A stretch of DNA of 64,000 bases from Siphonodentalium dalli. Taxonomy: Eukaryota; Mollusca; Scaphopoda; Gadilida; Siphonodentaliidae. The DNA lies in the NCBI GenBank assembly GCA_032622095.1, contig CP136064.1, forward strand, positions 109,480,004 to 109,544,003, in the 5' to 3' direction. The number at the start of each line of letters is the position of its first letter. The first letter of the stretch is position 1. Positions 34,380 to 44,774 of the stretch are shown here, piece after piece. The notes beneath the pieces are model-generated. The model was not told the origin of the DNA. It worked only from the letters and a program-made list of their open reading frames with translations, and did not search any database. The position numbers and the translations under genes were made by a program.

Positions 34380-34695
34380 AGAACAATCATGAATGTTGAC
34401 AGAATTGGGTTATTCATTAAGTTATCAAGTGGACTTGTGTCTTAGCATGCAAAATATAACACTGCATGTTGAGTAAGTATCAACAAGACAAGACATTCAG
34501 GTAGATACATCTTTGACAGGTCGACCGTTGCTGGTAGAGCTTGATAGACTCATTGTGCGAATTCGCAGAGGGCGACATGGCTTTCTATGGCATATTAATT
34601 ATGACGACCAATTGTCACCAAACTCAACCATAATAAATTGTCACACCTATATATACTATGCCATCGCTACTGTGGTACGTGTGTCCGCAGCCATT
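34380..34695 (+). mobile_element. Fam5 MITE, left-truncated, head-to-head partner
   Basis: Interior and right terminal repeat, ending GTGTGTCCGCAGCCATTGG, which is also the start of the next copy in reverse. Confidence 0.75.
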
Positions 34696-35210
34696 GGCTG
34701 CGGACACACGTACCACAGTAGCGATGGCATAGTAGGTGTGACAATTAATTATGGTAGAGTTTGGTGACAATTGGTCAACATAATTTATTTACCATAGGGA
34801 GTCGTGTCGCGCGCCGCATATTCGCACAGTGAGTCGACTGACCAATTAACCCATTGAGTTGATCTCAAGTTTGATCTCTACTCATTAAGTTTAGCCACAT
34901 TGTATTCTCTACGATACATAAAATTGCACGACCGATCGTCCAGAATTGTCTTGTGTGTTAGCATTAAAAATATAACATTGCGTGTTGAGTAACGATCAAC
35001 AGCGACAAGACATTCGGTTTGATAAATCATTGAGATGTCGATCTCGACGCTGATAGAGCTTGGAAAAGACTCATTGTGTGAATGTGCGGCGGGCGACATG
35101 TCTCGCTATGGCACAGGAATATGACGACCAATTATCACCAAAATTGCACCATAATTAATTGTCACACCTACTATGCCATCGCTACTGTGGTACGTGTGTC
35201 CGCAGCCATT
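34691..35210 (+). mobile_element. Fam5 MITE, complete
   Basis: Left end CCATTGGCTGCGGACACACG and right end CGTGTGTCCGCAGCCATTGG, with long inverted arms containing ACCACAGTAGCGATGGCATA. About 520 bp, shorter inside than 3735-4410. It shares its left end with the previous copy, giving a large palindrome centred at 34694. Confidence 0.8.
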
Positions 35211-35452
35211 GGCAGCGGTGTTAATTGTTGACAGAAGAACATGGTACGGGGACCGCATAATCGGATTGTGTACCTTTAAATTGTATATGAATATTGAAAG
35301 ATATACATATTTCCTGTATTATTATCTGATGTTCATCATTGGTATATGTATAGAATTTGCTCATTATTACAAAATAAGTACTCATCTTTGTGAGGGTAGC
35401 CGATAACAACTTTTTACTTTTTGATTCCCGTTTCTGCCGTTGTAAAATATGC

Positions 35453-35869
35453 TTAAAGGTACTCAATCCGATCAGACACTCCTAAATTACTATTTCTTTG
35501 GCTTCGGGGATGAACCTACCCATCAACGCTCAGAGTGATCAGATATCGATTTTTGAAGGTTGTTATTTCAATTTTTTTGTGGCCCTAAAACACGCCGTCA
35601 AAATGATGGTCTCGGTCAAAATTGCGGATAACTCTAAAGTCAAGTGGTTATTATTACCACTTGCTTTTAGAGTTATCCATCTTCATTCGCAATATGTCCG
35701 TTTGACCACGTGCCAATTATTAGTACACATCTCCAGAAATAACAAAAATCGATATCTGATCACTCTGAGCTTTGATGGGTGGGTTCCTGGACTCGAATCA
35801 AATATGTCTTATCCCCGAAGCCAAACAAATAGTACTTTAGGAGCGTCTGATCGGATTGAGTACCTATAA
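35453..35869. mobile_element. Fam1 foldback derivative
   Basis: The first half equals the left part of Fam1 (AGGTACTCAATCCGATCAGA to ACTCTAAAGTCAAGTGG). The second half is the same part inverted, ending GTCTGATCGGATTGAG. The axis is at GGTTATTATTACC near 35650. The right half of ordinary Fam1 is missing. The ends lie at TTAA-like sites. Non-coding. Confidence 0.85.
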
Positions 35870-36289
35870 ATTGTGTTTTGTCTGTGTGTTCTTCAATATT
35901 CTACATTTTATTGGTTATTGTAACAGACTACAGATGTCAATTTAAATTGTATGATTAAAACGGAGACTATTGGTCATCTATTCGGGGCTAGTCAAGTCAC
36001 CAAGTGCTCATATACATCGTAATTGTCGCATATATACTGCATGGTGGTGCTGGTTTATGACCATGTGGGTATGAATGCTGAACCTTTATGACAAGTTAAA
36101 TTAGCGAGAGTTGAGTGAATATCTAAGATTGTTGGTGCTGTTAATAAACCTTACATGCGTGATTGGCATTTCATCTGCATGGTTGTTCAAATAAATTAAC
36201 CCCATCTCCCTGCCTCATATTGCTACTATCGCCGTGTATCATCCAACTTATATGTAGAGGGCCCCCAAATCGCCCTTGGAAAAAAACTT
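35870..36289. other. unassigned sequence
   Basis: Nothing recognised. Confidence 0.3.
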
Positions 36290-36483
36290 GCATTGGAAGA
36301 CCCTCCGTTTGACCATGTGTTTCTGGGCCACATATTATTACACATCATGAGAAATAACAAACTTCAAAAATCGATATCTGATCACTATGAGCTTTGATTC
36401 CTCGACTCGAATTAAATATTGTTCAACCCCGAAGCCAAAGAAATAGTAATTTAGGAGCGTCTGATCGGATTTAGTACCTTTAA
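36290..36483 (-). mobile_element. Fam1 MITE fragment
   Basis: Reverse copy of the left half: ACCCTCCGTTTGACCATGTG, GATATCTGATCACT, CGTCTGATCGGATTTAGTAC. A further 35-bp fragment of the subfamily B left end lies at 36530-36566 (AAAGATGCATCATCCG). Confidence 0.8.
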
Positions 36484-37079
36484 ACAAAGCAGTTTTTTGT
36501 CTCTCCTGAAAAATGACCAAAATCTACTTAAAGATGCATCATCCGAATTAACGCTCCCAAGTTACTGAATTTAATTAATCTCAAATCGTCGTACATGTTG
36601 ACATAACAGAGATATATATAGATGTGGACATAATCATATTCATATTGCACATGCGTGCGTATATACACATTAAGTTTTATACAAATTGTGTTAAACTTAT
36701 CAATAGAGGAAAGTCGATGTGGGGGGGGGGGGGTAGATCAAAGGGTAGTCAGATTGAGGATAGTATGTGGGGGGGGGGTGTGAATCAGCGCTATATTGGA
36801 TATATACCTAGGGAAGTTGATTGCCGAGAATCATGTGTTTGGAGTGTCATATATAGAGTGGACAATTTCCTTAACATGTGGGCGTGTTTGTGCTTGCGTG
36901 TGGGGGGGGGGGGGGTAGCATGTACCTACAAGTACGAGTAGCAATGGAAATAAATAAAGTTCCGAGTCATATATACTCGATACTGTATAAACATATATAT
37001 AGATGGGATTGGAGTTGTGCCTCAGGGAGGTTCCATTATCAGCTGGACTTCGTATATAAATTTCGCCAAATTCGTTATT
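36484..37079. other. unassigned sequence with three poly-G tracts
   Basis: G runs of about 9-14 occur at 36720-36733, 36769-36778 and 36901-36915 on the plus strand, each after GT(A/G)TG-like sequence. The 105-codon frame running through them is composition-driven. No gene called. Confidence 0.4.
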
Positions 37080-37862
37080 GTTCTTTTATTATTTGATGTG
37101 AAAAGGGCGTTCAGTTTGCAGATGTTCGGCCGAGTATAATAATAGCTTTTTAAATATTTTGTTCTTGGTTCGCTCAATATGGGGTACTTAATTATTACGT
37201 GGTATTCGTCACCAAGCTCCCTTTTACATAACGTGCACTTTCTATCTGATCTAATTTCGTTTGTCCATGATCCGTTTCTATGGGGAGGCGGTGGTTTTTA
37301 GTTCTGAATTTGGCGAGCCGCAATACTACACTTTGGTTTCTCAGTGAGAAGTATGTCTCCTTTTTAAAATCTAGTTTAATGATATTATAAAATGTCCCCT
37401 TATTCGATTATATAATGCTTCCTCGCCATTCTTGGAGGTAAGCATCCTTGATTCTGTTCTTGATTAATCGGTTGTACGTATTTATTTTCGGTAATGACTG
37501 GTAAATCCAGATATTCGATATACGTTTTGTGTACGTATTCGAGCCATGTATTCCTCTTTTGTGTTTCGTTTTGGATTTTTAGCATTATGCGGTATAAGAG
37601 AGGGGGCATCCGTTGACATGTCATATTCATTATTTTTCCCCAGTATGAGATAAACCTGATTTTAATCATTATATTTATTGGTAGGATCCCTGTTTCCCCA
37701 TAAATGAATGCAGTTGGCGTATTTTTCCGTAGACGGAGGCTGAATTTAAGGAACCATCGTTCGAGTTTTTCGAAGCATGTTGTGTTTTCAAATCCCCATA
37801 TTTCGGAGCCATATATCATCAAGGGGGCAATGGATTTTTGGCATATTTCAAGGATACAGTCA
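37080..37862 (-). pseudogene. LINE relic, C-terminal part of a reverse transcriptase ORF
   Basis: Minus strand translation starts DCILEICQKSIAPLMIYGSE and runs uninterrupted to a stop at 37400. It aligns with the C-terminal third of the 40584-42950 ORF (YGSEIWGF / YGCEIWGF, YGETGILPI / YGESGRSPI, YWGKIMNM / YWAKIMNM). Below 37400, in other frames, it continues with LAKFRTKNHRLPIETD and CTLCKRELGDEYHV, the same C-terminal CxxC..H region; the last Cys of the motif is Tyr. A distinct, older family member truncated at both ends, interrupted upstream by the Fam1 fragment at 37864. Confidence 0.85.
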
Positions 37863-37863
37863 A

Positions 37864-38132
37864 ATGAGAGGCTATATCTCTAAAATCAAGTGGCTTTGGA
37901 TGTTAGATATTTGACAATCCAGCCAAATTTCGTTGGACAAATTCTGATAAATAACAGGTTTTGGGCAATGTTATACTTGCTATAGTTGACTGTGGTTAGC
38001 ATTATTTTTGAGCAATTAATCGATTCTGATAACTGAAGCAGCATTTTTTTTAAATTGTTGTTGTTATTGTTGTTGTTGTTGTTGTTGGATCTGATGATAT
38101 GCGGACCATCGGATCGGATTGAGTACCTTTAA
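37864..38132 (+). mobile_element. Fam1 subfamily B, right half only
   Basis: Begins at CTCTAAAATCAAGTGGC, contains AGCCAAATTTCGTTGGAC and a (TTG)n run at 38058-38086, and ends GGATCGGATTGAGTACC then TTTAAA. Confidence 0.8.
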
Positions 38133-38184
38133 ATATATTAATTTATACGTTGGCATGTGACTTGCGAAGCTTTGAAATACTCAC

Positions 38185-38241
38185 CTCTGAAAAGAATGCC
38201 ACTGTCCAAAATTGATTTGTTTGTTTTGAAATTACGTTGAT
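38185..38241 (-). CDS. candidate 57-bp internal exon
   Basis: Minus strand: acceptor CAATATTTAG and a strong donor (CAGAG/GTGAGT) enclose 57 nt, open in phase 0, encoding INVISKQTNQFWTVAFFSE. An in-frame TAG sits in the acceptor, so the exon cannot extend upstream. No neighbouring exon found; the donor strength is the main support. Confidence 0.25.
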
Positions 38242-38794
38242 CTAAATATTGATAGGATGTGAGCGCCCATGCGAAGTCAGATCAACTTGTTTCAAAACAA
38301 TCTAACAAGAAATGCAGCCTGCAGATAGTTAGCTGCGCTGGCCACCAGTGTGACCCAGTGTTCGATGAACGTAGAGTAACCGTATCATGAACAAAAGACC
38401 CACGGCCCTGCGAATAATCCCACGTGATCGGCCTGAGGGGTGCATGACAAAAATGGGGAAATTGTTTGCAGCTATGTTGGTATATAAATATAGAGAAGTC
38501 GGCAAAATTGGTATGCATACATTTATAGATTATATTGCATGGTTAACCATATCGATACTTTCAAAGAAACTTATCCTCAAGCAGTAACTGGTATTATAGA
38601 CGTGATATTTATTCTGTACAACAATCGTCAAAACGTTTCCAAACTCATGCATCATTTGTGTTATTACCGATAGATGTGAAATTTTTATATGCAATTTGCC
38701 TTTGGTGACAGCGGTTGGTTTTGATTGAATCGCTGGAGGTTTATTATGGTTTCAGTCGATATGCCGCGTATCACGATGTCAGTTTCAAAGTGAT
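38242..38794. other. unassigned sequence
   Basis: Overlapping short frames on both strands (38282-38587) lack motifs. Nothing firm. Confidence 0.3.
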
Positions 38795-39150
38795 TTGTGG
38801 AGAAAATACCTCACATTCATTATGAGAACACTTCATTATGAGATGCCCCATTTATAAAAATCTAAGAAAACGTTTATTTGCGGAAATAAGCGACAATATT
38901 CAGACCTTTAATAATATGGCTGACCAACAGAAATTCTTAATCATCTTGAGAAATGATGAACCCAAAACATGTAATATCATCTGCAACATGGTCCAACTCT
39001 TTCTACATAAACGGTGTGAATCACCAAACATTGAACATTAATATATATTTATGTTACTATACTTGTAATAACATTTTATTTGTGTAACTCGTTTGACATC
39101 GGCCTCGAGTGGGCGTATCTGTCAATAAATTTATCTAATTTATCTTATCA
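38795..39150 (+). pseudogene. LINE relic, ORF C-terminus and 3' UTR
   Basis: The frame CGENTSHSL-stop-EHFIMRCPIY then KNLRKRLFAEI resembles the C-terminal 'C.CG..ET..HFLL.CP.Y..LR..L' region of CR1/Jockey-type ORF2, followed by FLHKRCESPNIEH and a stop at 39039-39041. The 3' UTR continues to ATCTGTCAATAAATTTATC near 39140. One in-frame stop. No RT core remains. Assignment is from motif resemblance only. Confidence 0.55.
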
Positions 39151-40079
39151 TGGTTTTGACATGCAAAATCTCATTATTGAAGAGTTATTAATAATAGGCC
39201 ACTTATCTTTAATTATTATAGAAATTATTTCTTAATCTTAAGAAAAAAAGAGCATAGTAGAGATATTTTCTCATTCTTTATAAATATTTTCTAAAGCATT
39301 AGAAATATTTTTCTATTATTTCTTAAGTTCAAAAAACAAATCAACTTTTCTCATGTTAGAAACCGGCTAGAAATTATTTCTCACTTTATAAATATTTTCT
39401 TATCGGATAGAAATCATTTCTGGTTTTTAGAATATTTCACCACATTTCTTGAAGCTTTTATCTTCGCAAGAAAAAATGTTCTGTGGTGTATAGAAATAAA
39501 TTCTTGATATAACATATTTTTACTTGTTTCAAGAATTATTTTCTTTTTTAGAAAATCCTTTTTGGCAGTGCATGGGCGCCACTGAGTTAATTTCACTGGA
39601 AAATCACTCCACTAGCTCCACGAAGAAACCAACACTCCAGTAAACAACTTACAATATTGCCCAGATACACGAACCAGGTTACCCTCCTTGTTAGCGATAC
39701 TTGGGGAATAGACTATGTTTTGCCAAAATTTATATGAAGGGCAGCATAATTGTGGCGGTCTGCAGTGAACTATTCCAGTGCACGACTTAACGACTTAACG
39801 ACTTAACCACAGATGTGACATGCAGTGAATTAATCATAATATTGTGGTTTCAATTATAATTTGTTGCAGTAGTAATGTATATATGCTTTATTCTCTGATC
39901 CAGAATACATAAATGGATATTGAGAAATATAAATGGAGATAGTATACAAAAAATAAATAGGGTGAAACATGGAATATGCATGTATGTACATAATATACAT
40001 AGACTCTCCGGTTGACATGCAGCCTGATCAATATTACTGGGTATAAATACTTAGTGACTTTTGTAGAGCAAATCCGTGC
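39151..40079. other. unassigned sequence with TAGAAATATTT-type runs
   Basis: 39220-39545 repeats TTAGAAAT(A/T)(A/T)TTTCT-like blocks irregularly, including inverted pairs such as AGAAATTATTTCT. The remainder is unassigned. Confidence 0.4.
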
Positions 40080-40560
40080 TCATATCAGCAGCATTTTCAT
40101 TTTCTACCACAACCACTACTACCACTCTCATTTTCTCAATCACCACCGTCATCAACATAGTCACCATAATCATCATCATCTTTGCCACCATCACATGTAC
40201 TTCACACCACCATCATCATCATTATCATGGACATCATCATCACCATCATCATCAACATCATCATCATCATCATCACATATACTCGACATCACCATCACAC
40301 CACCATCATCATCATTATCCTCATCAGCATCATCATCATCATCGTGATGATCACTCTCAGCATCGTTAGTGACCATATTTACAGCATCATCGTGATCATC
40401 ATCACCATTTTTCATCATCATTATCGTCATCTCCATCTCCGTAGTCATCGTCGTGAGATCCATCGTCACCGGCATCGCCATCACCGTAGTCGTATACATC
40501 ATAATCATCCTAGTCATCATCAACGACAGCAACAAAAACAACAACAACAACAGAAACAAT
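40080..40560 (-). repeat. (GAT)n-rich compound microsatellite at the LINE 3' end
   Basis: Plus strand runs of CATCAT/CACCAT, read as (GATGAT)n on the minus strand, starting about 25-60 bp after the stop codon of the LINE ORF and after a (GTT)n stretch. The His-rich, Ile-rich and Asp-rich frames across it are artefacts. It probably began as the element's 3' tail and expanded. Confidence 0.8.
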
Positions 40561-40583
40561 AAAGCAATAACAACAATGTCACG

Positions 40584-42950
40584 TTAAGAAAACCCCTGGT
40601 TAATAATACGGATAAAAGCACACAACCTTCGCAAGGAAGCTACATCCGTCATGTTCAGAATATCATTCATGATTATTGTATTTGGTCGGTCCAGACATTC
40701 TCTTGGCAAATACCGTGTACGTTGTTCAGTAAATTTCTTGCATTCAAACAAATAATGAAATTCGTCACCGACCCTCCCATCATCGCAAATGGTACACATG
40801 TCGTCGCATCCAATGTGGCATGACCACCGGCTGGTTTCAATTGGTAATCTATGATTGCTTGTGCGAAATTTACACAATGTGGTTCTATTTCTGTCGTCCA
40901 ATGTATTCAAATATTCTTCAAAGTTAATGTCATGCTTGAATATGCGATATATTTTACCTCTACTTGATAGGTCTAATTCGTGTTGCCAACTATCTCTGTA
41001 TTTGCTAATCAGACTACATTTCACATACTCTAAGATTGTTTCTGGAAACGACAGGTGATCAGTTTGTAGGAGGTGCCCCTGACCACAATTTATCAGAATA
41101 AGTCGGATCTTTCTTATCCACAAAAAGCTAGGCAGAGTATTTTTATGAAATGTTCTAGCTAAGTTGTATAGGTTTTTACAGTATCTGTTTCCATTCATGT
41201 TCATTATTTTAGCCCAATACTTCACCATTCTGAAATGGATTGTTACGTCAATCGGTGATCTTCCGCTTTCGCCATAAATCATGAAGTTTGGTGTTGAAGG
41301 TTTAAGTTTCAGAATATGTTTAATGAATTTCCTATGAATATTTTCAAGTATATCGTTATTACCGAAGCCCCAAATTTCACATCCGTATGTGAGAATCGGT
41401 AATACTTGTAAATCAAATAACTCAAACTGGGTTTTGACTGATAAACAGTGTGTTCTTGACTTAGAGATTAAAGAAAACATTGATTTTGTGGCTTTAATTG
41501 CAAGTAATTTTTTTGCTTCAGAGAATGAACCGGATTTAGTAAGAACTATGCCAAGATAATTGAATTTTTTAACTATTTCTAGTTCCTTTCCATCGTACAT
41601 AAATTTTGCGTTTTTTGGCTTACTTCTTTTTGATATTAGAAGAATTTTGGTTTTCTCCACATTTACAGTAAGTTTCCATTTTTGGCAGTATTTATGGAAT
41701 ATATCTAGCTCATTTTGAAGTTTCTTAGGAGTTTCTGCCATTAAGACAGTGTCGTCTGCATAAAGGATTACAAACAGTTTCAAAAAAACGTTGATTTTAT
41801 TTTCCAATTCGAAAGAAATCTTTTTGAGCCCAATAACGCCTTCGTTAGTCATGAAGCTTTGGAGGTCATTTAAGTAGATACAGAACAACAGGGGCGATAA
41901 GTTTTCGCCTTGTCTGACTCCAGACAGACAGGGAAAATAACCAGACTTATCGTTACCCAATTTCACAGATGACTTTATATTAGAATACATGTTGCGTATG
42001 ACCTTGAAATTTTTTCCAGTAATGTTGTTTGCCATGAGTTTTTGCCATAGACCTATTCTCCAAACTTTGTCAAATGCTTTTTCAAAGTCTACAAATGCGC
42101 AATAAAGATTTGAATTTATTTCCCTTGTCAACTCACTTAGAATGTGTAATAGAAATATGTTGTCAGTTGTAGAATAACCTTTGCGAAAACCTGATTGGTT
42201 TTCGAGAAGTGTTGCATTTTCTTCAACATAAGTATACATTCTATTTGTAAGAATTTTCGTGAATAATTTTCCAAAGCAGCTCAATAACGTTATGGGTCTA
42301 TAATTTTTTGGGTCCTTCATGTCGCCCTTATTTTTGTATAATGGTACTATTGTTCCTATTCCCCAGGCTTCTGGTATACATCCTGAGTCTAATATAAGAT
42401 TGAACAGTTTACAATAAATATCTACCATGTTTTCCGCTGTTGCTTTTAGGTATTCATTGAGAACCATATCTTCCCCAGGCGACTTATTATTTTTCAAACT
42501 TTTCAAGGCTGACTTTATTTCTTCAACAGATATTGGCCTGTTTAATACGCTATCGTGATCCAAAGAATTACATTTGTATTCGATGTCGATATCTTGAGAA
42601 TGTGTTACAGAGTTGAGCTCTTTAAAGTATTCCTCAAGAGTATCTATGCTTATTTGCGGAACGGCCCTTTTTCCATTTCCGCCAAGTTTTTTCCAAAATT
42701 TTCTAGGGTTATTTACTTTCGTATTTGTCATTTCGCGAGATATGTGATCTCTATTCTTTGATATGGCAAAATCTAACTCCAGTTTGTACTCTCGTGACTT
42801 CTCTCTTAATACATATCTCGCATCTTTGTTCGAGAAACGCCTAAAGTCTCTCACAGCTTTTCGATAGCTTTTCCGTGCCGATCGGCATGACCGAGTGAAC
42901 CAGGGTTTACTCTTATTTTTGTCTGTACACACACAATAAAGTGTCCACAA
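40584..42950 (-). CDS. non-LTR retrotransposon ORF2, reverse transcriptase part, uninterrupted
   Basis: 788 codons without a stop (first codon of the open frame is TTG; no natural start). Homology begins near residue 12 (KSKPWFTRSCRSARKSYRKA, the endonuclease-RT linker) and continues through KSPGEDMVLNEYLK, NYRPITLLSCFGKL, FRKGYSTTDNIF, CAFVDFEKAFDKVW (motif A, residues 284-297), SGVRQGENLSPLLF (motif B), YADD at residues 397-400 (41751-41762, catalytic), and FNYLGIVLT. A C-terminal region has SCHIGCDDMCTICDDG and HYLFEC, a Cys/His zinc-binding-like motif. The endonuclease domain is missing, so the copy is 5'-truncated on insertion and presumably immobile, but it is the youngest LINE here. 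CR1/Jockey-type assignment by eye. Confidence 0.95.
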   Translation of the reverse strand: MWTLYCVCTDKNKSKPWFTRSCRSARKSYRKAVRDFRRFSNKDARYVLREKSREYKLELDFAISKNRDHISREMTNTKVNNPRKFWKKLGGNGKRAVPQISIDTLEEYFKELNSVTHSQDIDIEYKCNSLDHDSVLNRPISVEEIKSALKSLKNNKSPGEDMVLNEYLKATAENMVDIYCKLFNLILDSGCIPEAWGIGTIVPLYKNKGDMKDPKNYRPITLLSCFGKLFTKILTNRMYTYVEENATLLENQSGFRKGYSTTDNIFLLHILSELTREINSNLYCAFVDFEKAFDKVWRIGLWQKLMANNITGKNFKVIRNMYSNIKSSVKLGNDKSGYFPCLSGVRQGENLSPLLFCIYLNDLQSFMTNEGVIGLKKISFELENKINVFLKLFVILYADDTVLMAETPKKLQNELDIFHKYCQKWKLTVNVEKTKILLISKRSKPKNAKFMYDGKELEIVKKFNYLGIVLTKSGSFSEAKKLLAIKATKSMFSLISKSRTHCLSVKTQFELFDLQVLPILTYGCEIWGFGNNDILENIHRKFIKHILKLKPSTPNFMIYGESGRSPIDVTIHFRMVKYWAKIMNMNGNRYCKNLYNLARTFHKNTLPSFLWIRKIRLILINCGQGHLLQTDHLSFPETILEYVKCSLISKYRDSWQHELDLSSRGKIYRIFKHDINFEEYLNTLDDRNRTTLCKFRTSNHRLPIETSRWSCHIGCDDMCTICDDGRVGDEFHYLFECKKFTEQRTRYLPRECLDRPNTIIMNDILNMTDVASLRRLCAFIRIINQGFS

Positions 42951-43940
42951 TAATTTGTTATATAATATGTTTGACCCAATATAGATGATCTACTTTCTGA
43001 CAAATTTCATGATCATGCACGCAGAGCGGTAGAGATCAGAATGTCTTATCTTATATCAGCGCACACACACGACTGTGTGGCTGTGTATGATGTCGCGATA
43101 GTGCTAACACATCAATCTCTACAACAATCCATTCAACGTGGACAGGTATCTAATTCACTAATTACTAAGTACCATTAGCTGGAACATTATAACACACATA
43201 CCTTTAAGAACGATGAAAGGATATGTCTAATATAGATTTTATGGCGCGTAATTGAGTCAATGACAAATGACTGGCTTATTTGGAACGATCGTTTGACATT
43301 TTCAGGTTGCAATAAGACGGCAGAAACAATAACAGGCTCTTCCAGTAATGTAACTTTTTCAATTGTTTTTTTTCTTCAAATGAATTATATAATCAATGTG
43401 ATGATCTGGGGGAATTGTGGTGTATCACCATATAGATACCTTTCGCCTAATGAACTACTATATATACATACTGAATCTTGGAAAGGACAATATGTTACAT
43501 GCACTTTCTAACAAACTTCCTGGACGCAGGCATAGTCCCTGATAAATGAAAGTGTCAATGACACTGTAGCTCAACTTTGGAGGGTGTTTTTTTTTACTGA
43601 GCAATGAATAAAATGATAAAAAAGGACATTTAAAAAGTTACAGTAAAGGGCTTGTATTGTGTAGATGAAAGTAATTTCATTTCGAACATTTCATCAATAA
43701 ATGTGGGCTGCAGGGTGTACCGTGCCGATGGATTCAAATTTGAAACCCAATATGGCTGCTGGTGGCAATGTTTTTTTTAACGAATTCCGGAAATAATCGA
43801 TGGCTCCCATTTAGATGTCACTCCGAAGATCCGTATGCAGTTTGGTGACGATCTGATGAGGGATGTGGCCTGCATGGCGTGCCGAAGGGTTTAGTCATAT
43901 ACAAAGAGTAAAATCCAAGATGGCCGCTCGAGGCGTCAGT
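42951..43940. other. unassigned sequence upstream of the LINE
   Basis: The target flank of the truncated LINE. 43690-43930 has AATATGGCTGCTGG and AAGATGGCCGC, typical of old repeats, but no second copy in the window. No gene seen. Confidence 0.3.
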
Positions 43941-44361
43941 GCTAAAGTGTTCTATCTGAGAGAGAACAGTCTAGCATTGGTATCGTTGGAATCGGCTGGT
44001 ACAAAGATATCTGGGATTTTATGGCTCATGTCAGTGTAAAACGTCATGCAAAATTGTATTACCTACAAATATGAATAATTTGTGAGTGCTTAACTGTTCT
44101 ATGTGCTCACCCAATGAAACACATTGAATCAAACCACGTGACCAAAGATTGACGAATGGCGTACTTGGAAATACATTGCTAATACTTTTCGACAAGCATG
44201 TGGTCAAAATGGTAATTTGTCTCCGTTAGAACACATACAATGTATTTAAATACCTTCATATATGTGTTTCGCATTCGTGATATATGTTGTATATCTGTAG
44301 GTGCTGTATCATTTCATAAAACGATGATTTTCGGCCGGCACGCAGATAGAACACTTTAGCA
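43941..44361. mobile_element. about 420-bp element with TGCTAAAGTGTTCTATCTG ends
   Basis: The left end TGCTAAAGTGTTCTATCTG is matched in reverse at 44343-44361 (CAGATAGAACACTTTAGCA), a perfect 19-bp inverted repeat. AGAGAACAGTCTAGCATT occurs just inside the left end (43967) and again at 44409 outside the right end. No target duplication found. Non-coding. Confidence 0.55.
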
Positions 44362-44774
44362 AGAACAAAGTGTGCATCTTACATTCAGCTATGTGGTCTA
44401 TATTGCAGAGAGAACAGTCTAGCATTCACGAATGGTGCGATCTAAATTTGCCCACGCAAACACTCGACAGTTACATAATGTATTTACATCGACCAAATAT
44501 GAGTTATTAAAGGGGGAAATTTAATTGTTTCCCAAACTGTGTATGCAGATATTAATATTTTGACAAAATCCATTTATAATTGAAAATCCGACACAGGAAG
44601 GTGTTCAGTTTTGGGACAATTTAATGTGACTAAAGTAACATCCGCGGACAACACAAAAGTGACATTTACCCAAAATCTCTCTACACCAGAGCTATTAGAT
44701 AGACAAAGAATCGTAGGCTAAGTGAAGCGCAGACGCATTCATTTATATTTTTACTTAAATTGCACTCAAGTGGC

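Noticed and set aside
36624-36941. 105-codon frame with poly-Gly stretches
   Set aside because: Driven by poly-G runs; no other coding evidence.
40012-40562. His-rich, Ile-rich and Asp-rich frames of 97-126 codons on both strands
   Set aside because: They are translations of a (CAT/CAC)n microsatellite; several frames are open at once because of composition.
44760-44762. Start of the LINE frame at 44760
   Set aside because: The codon is TTG; the first ATG is at 44775, so the earlier start is not used in the annotation.
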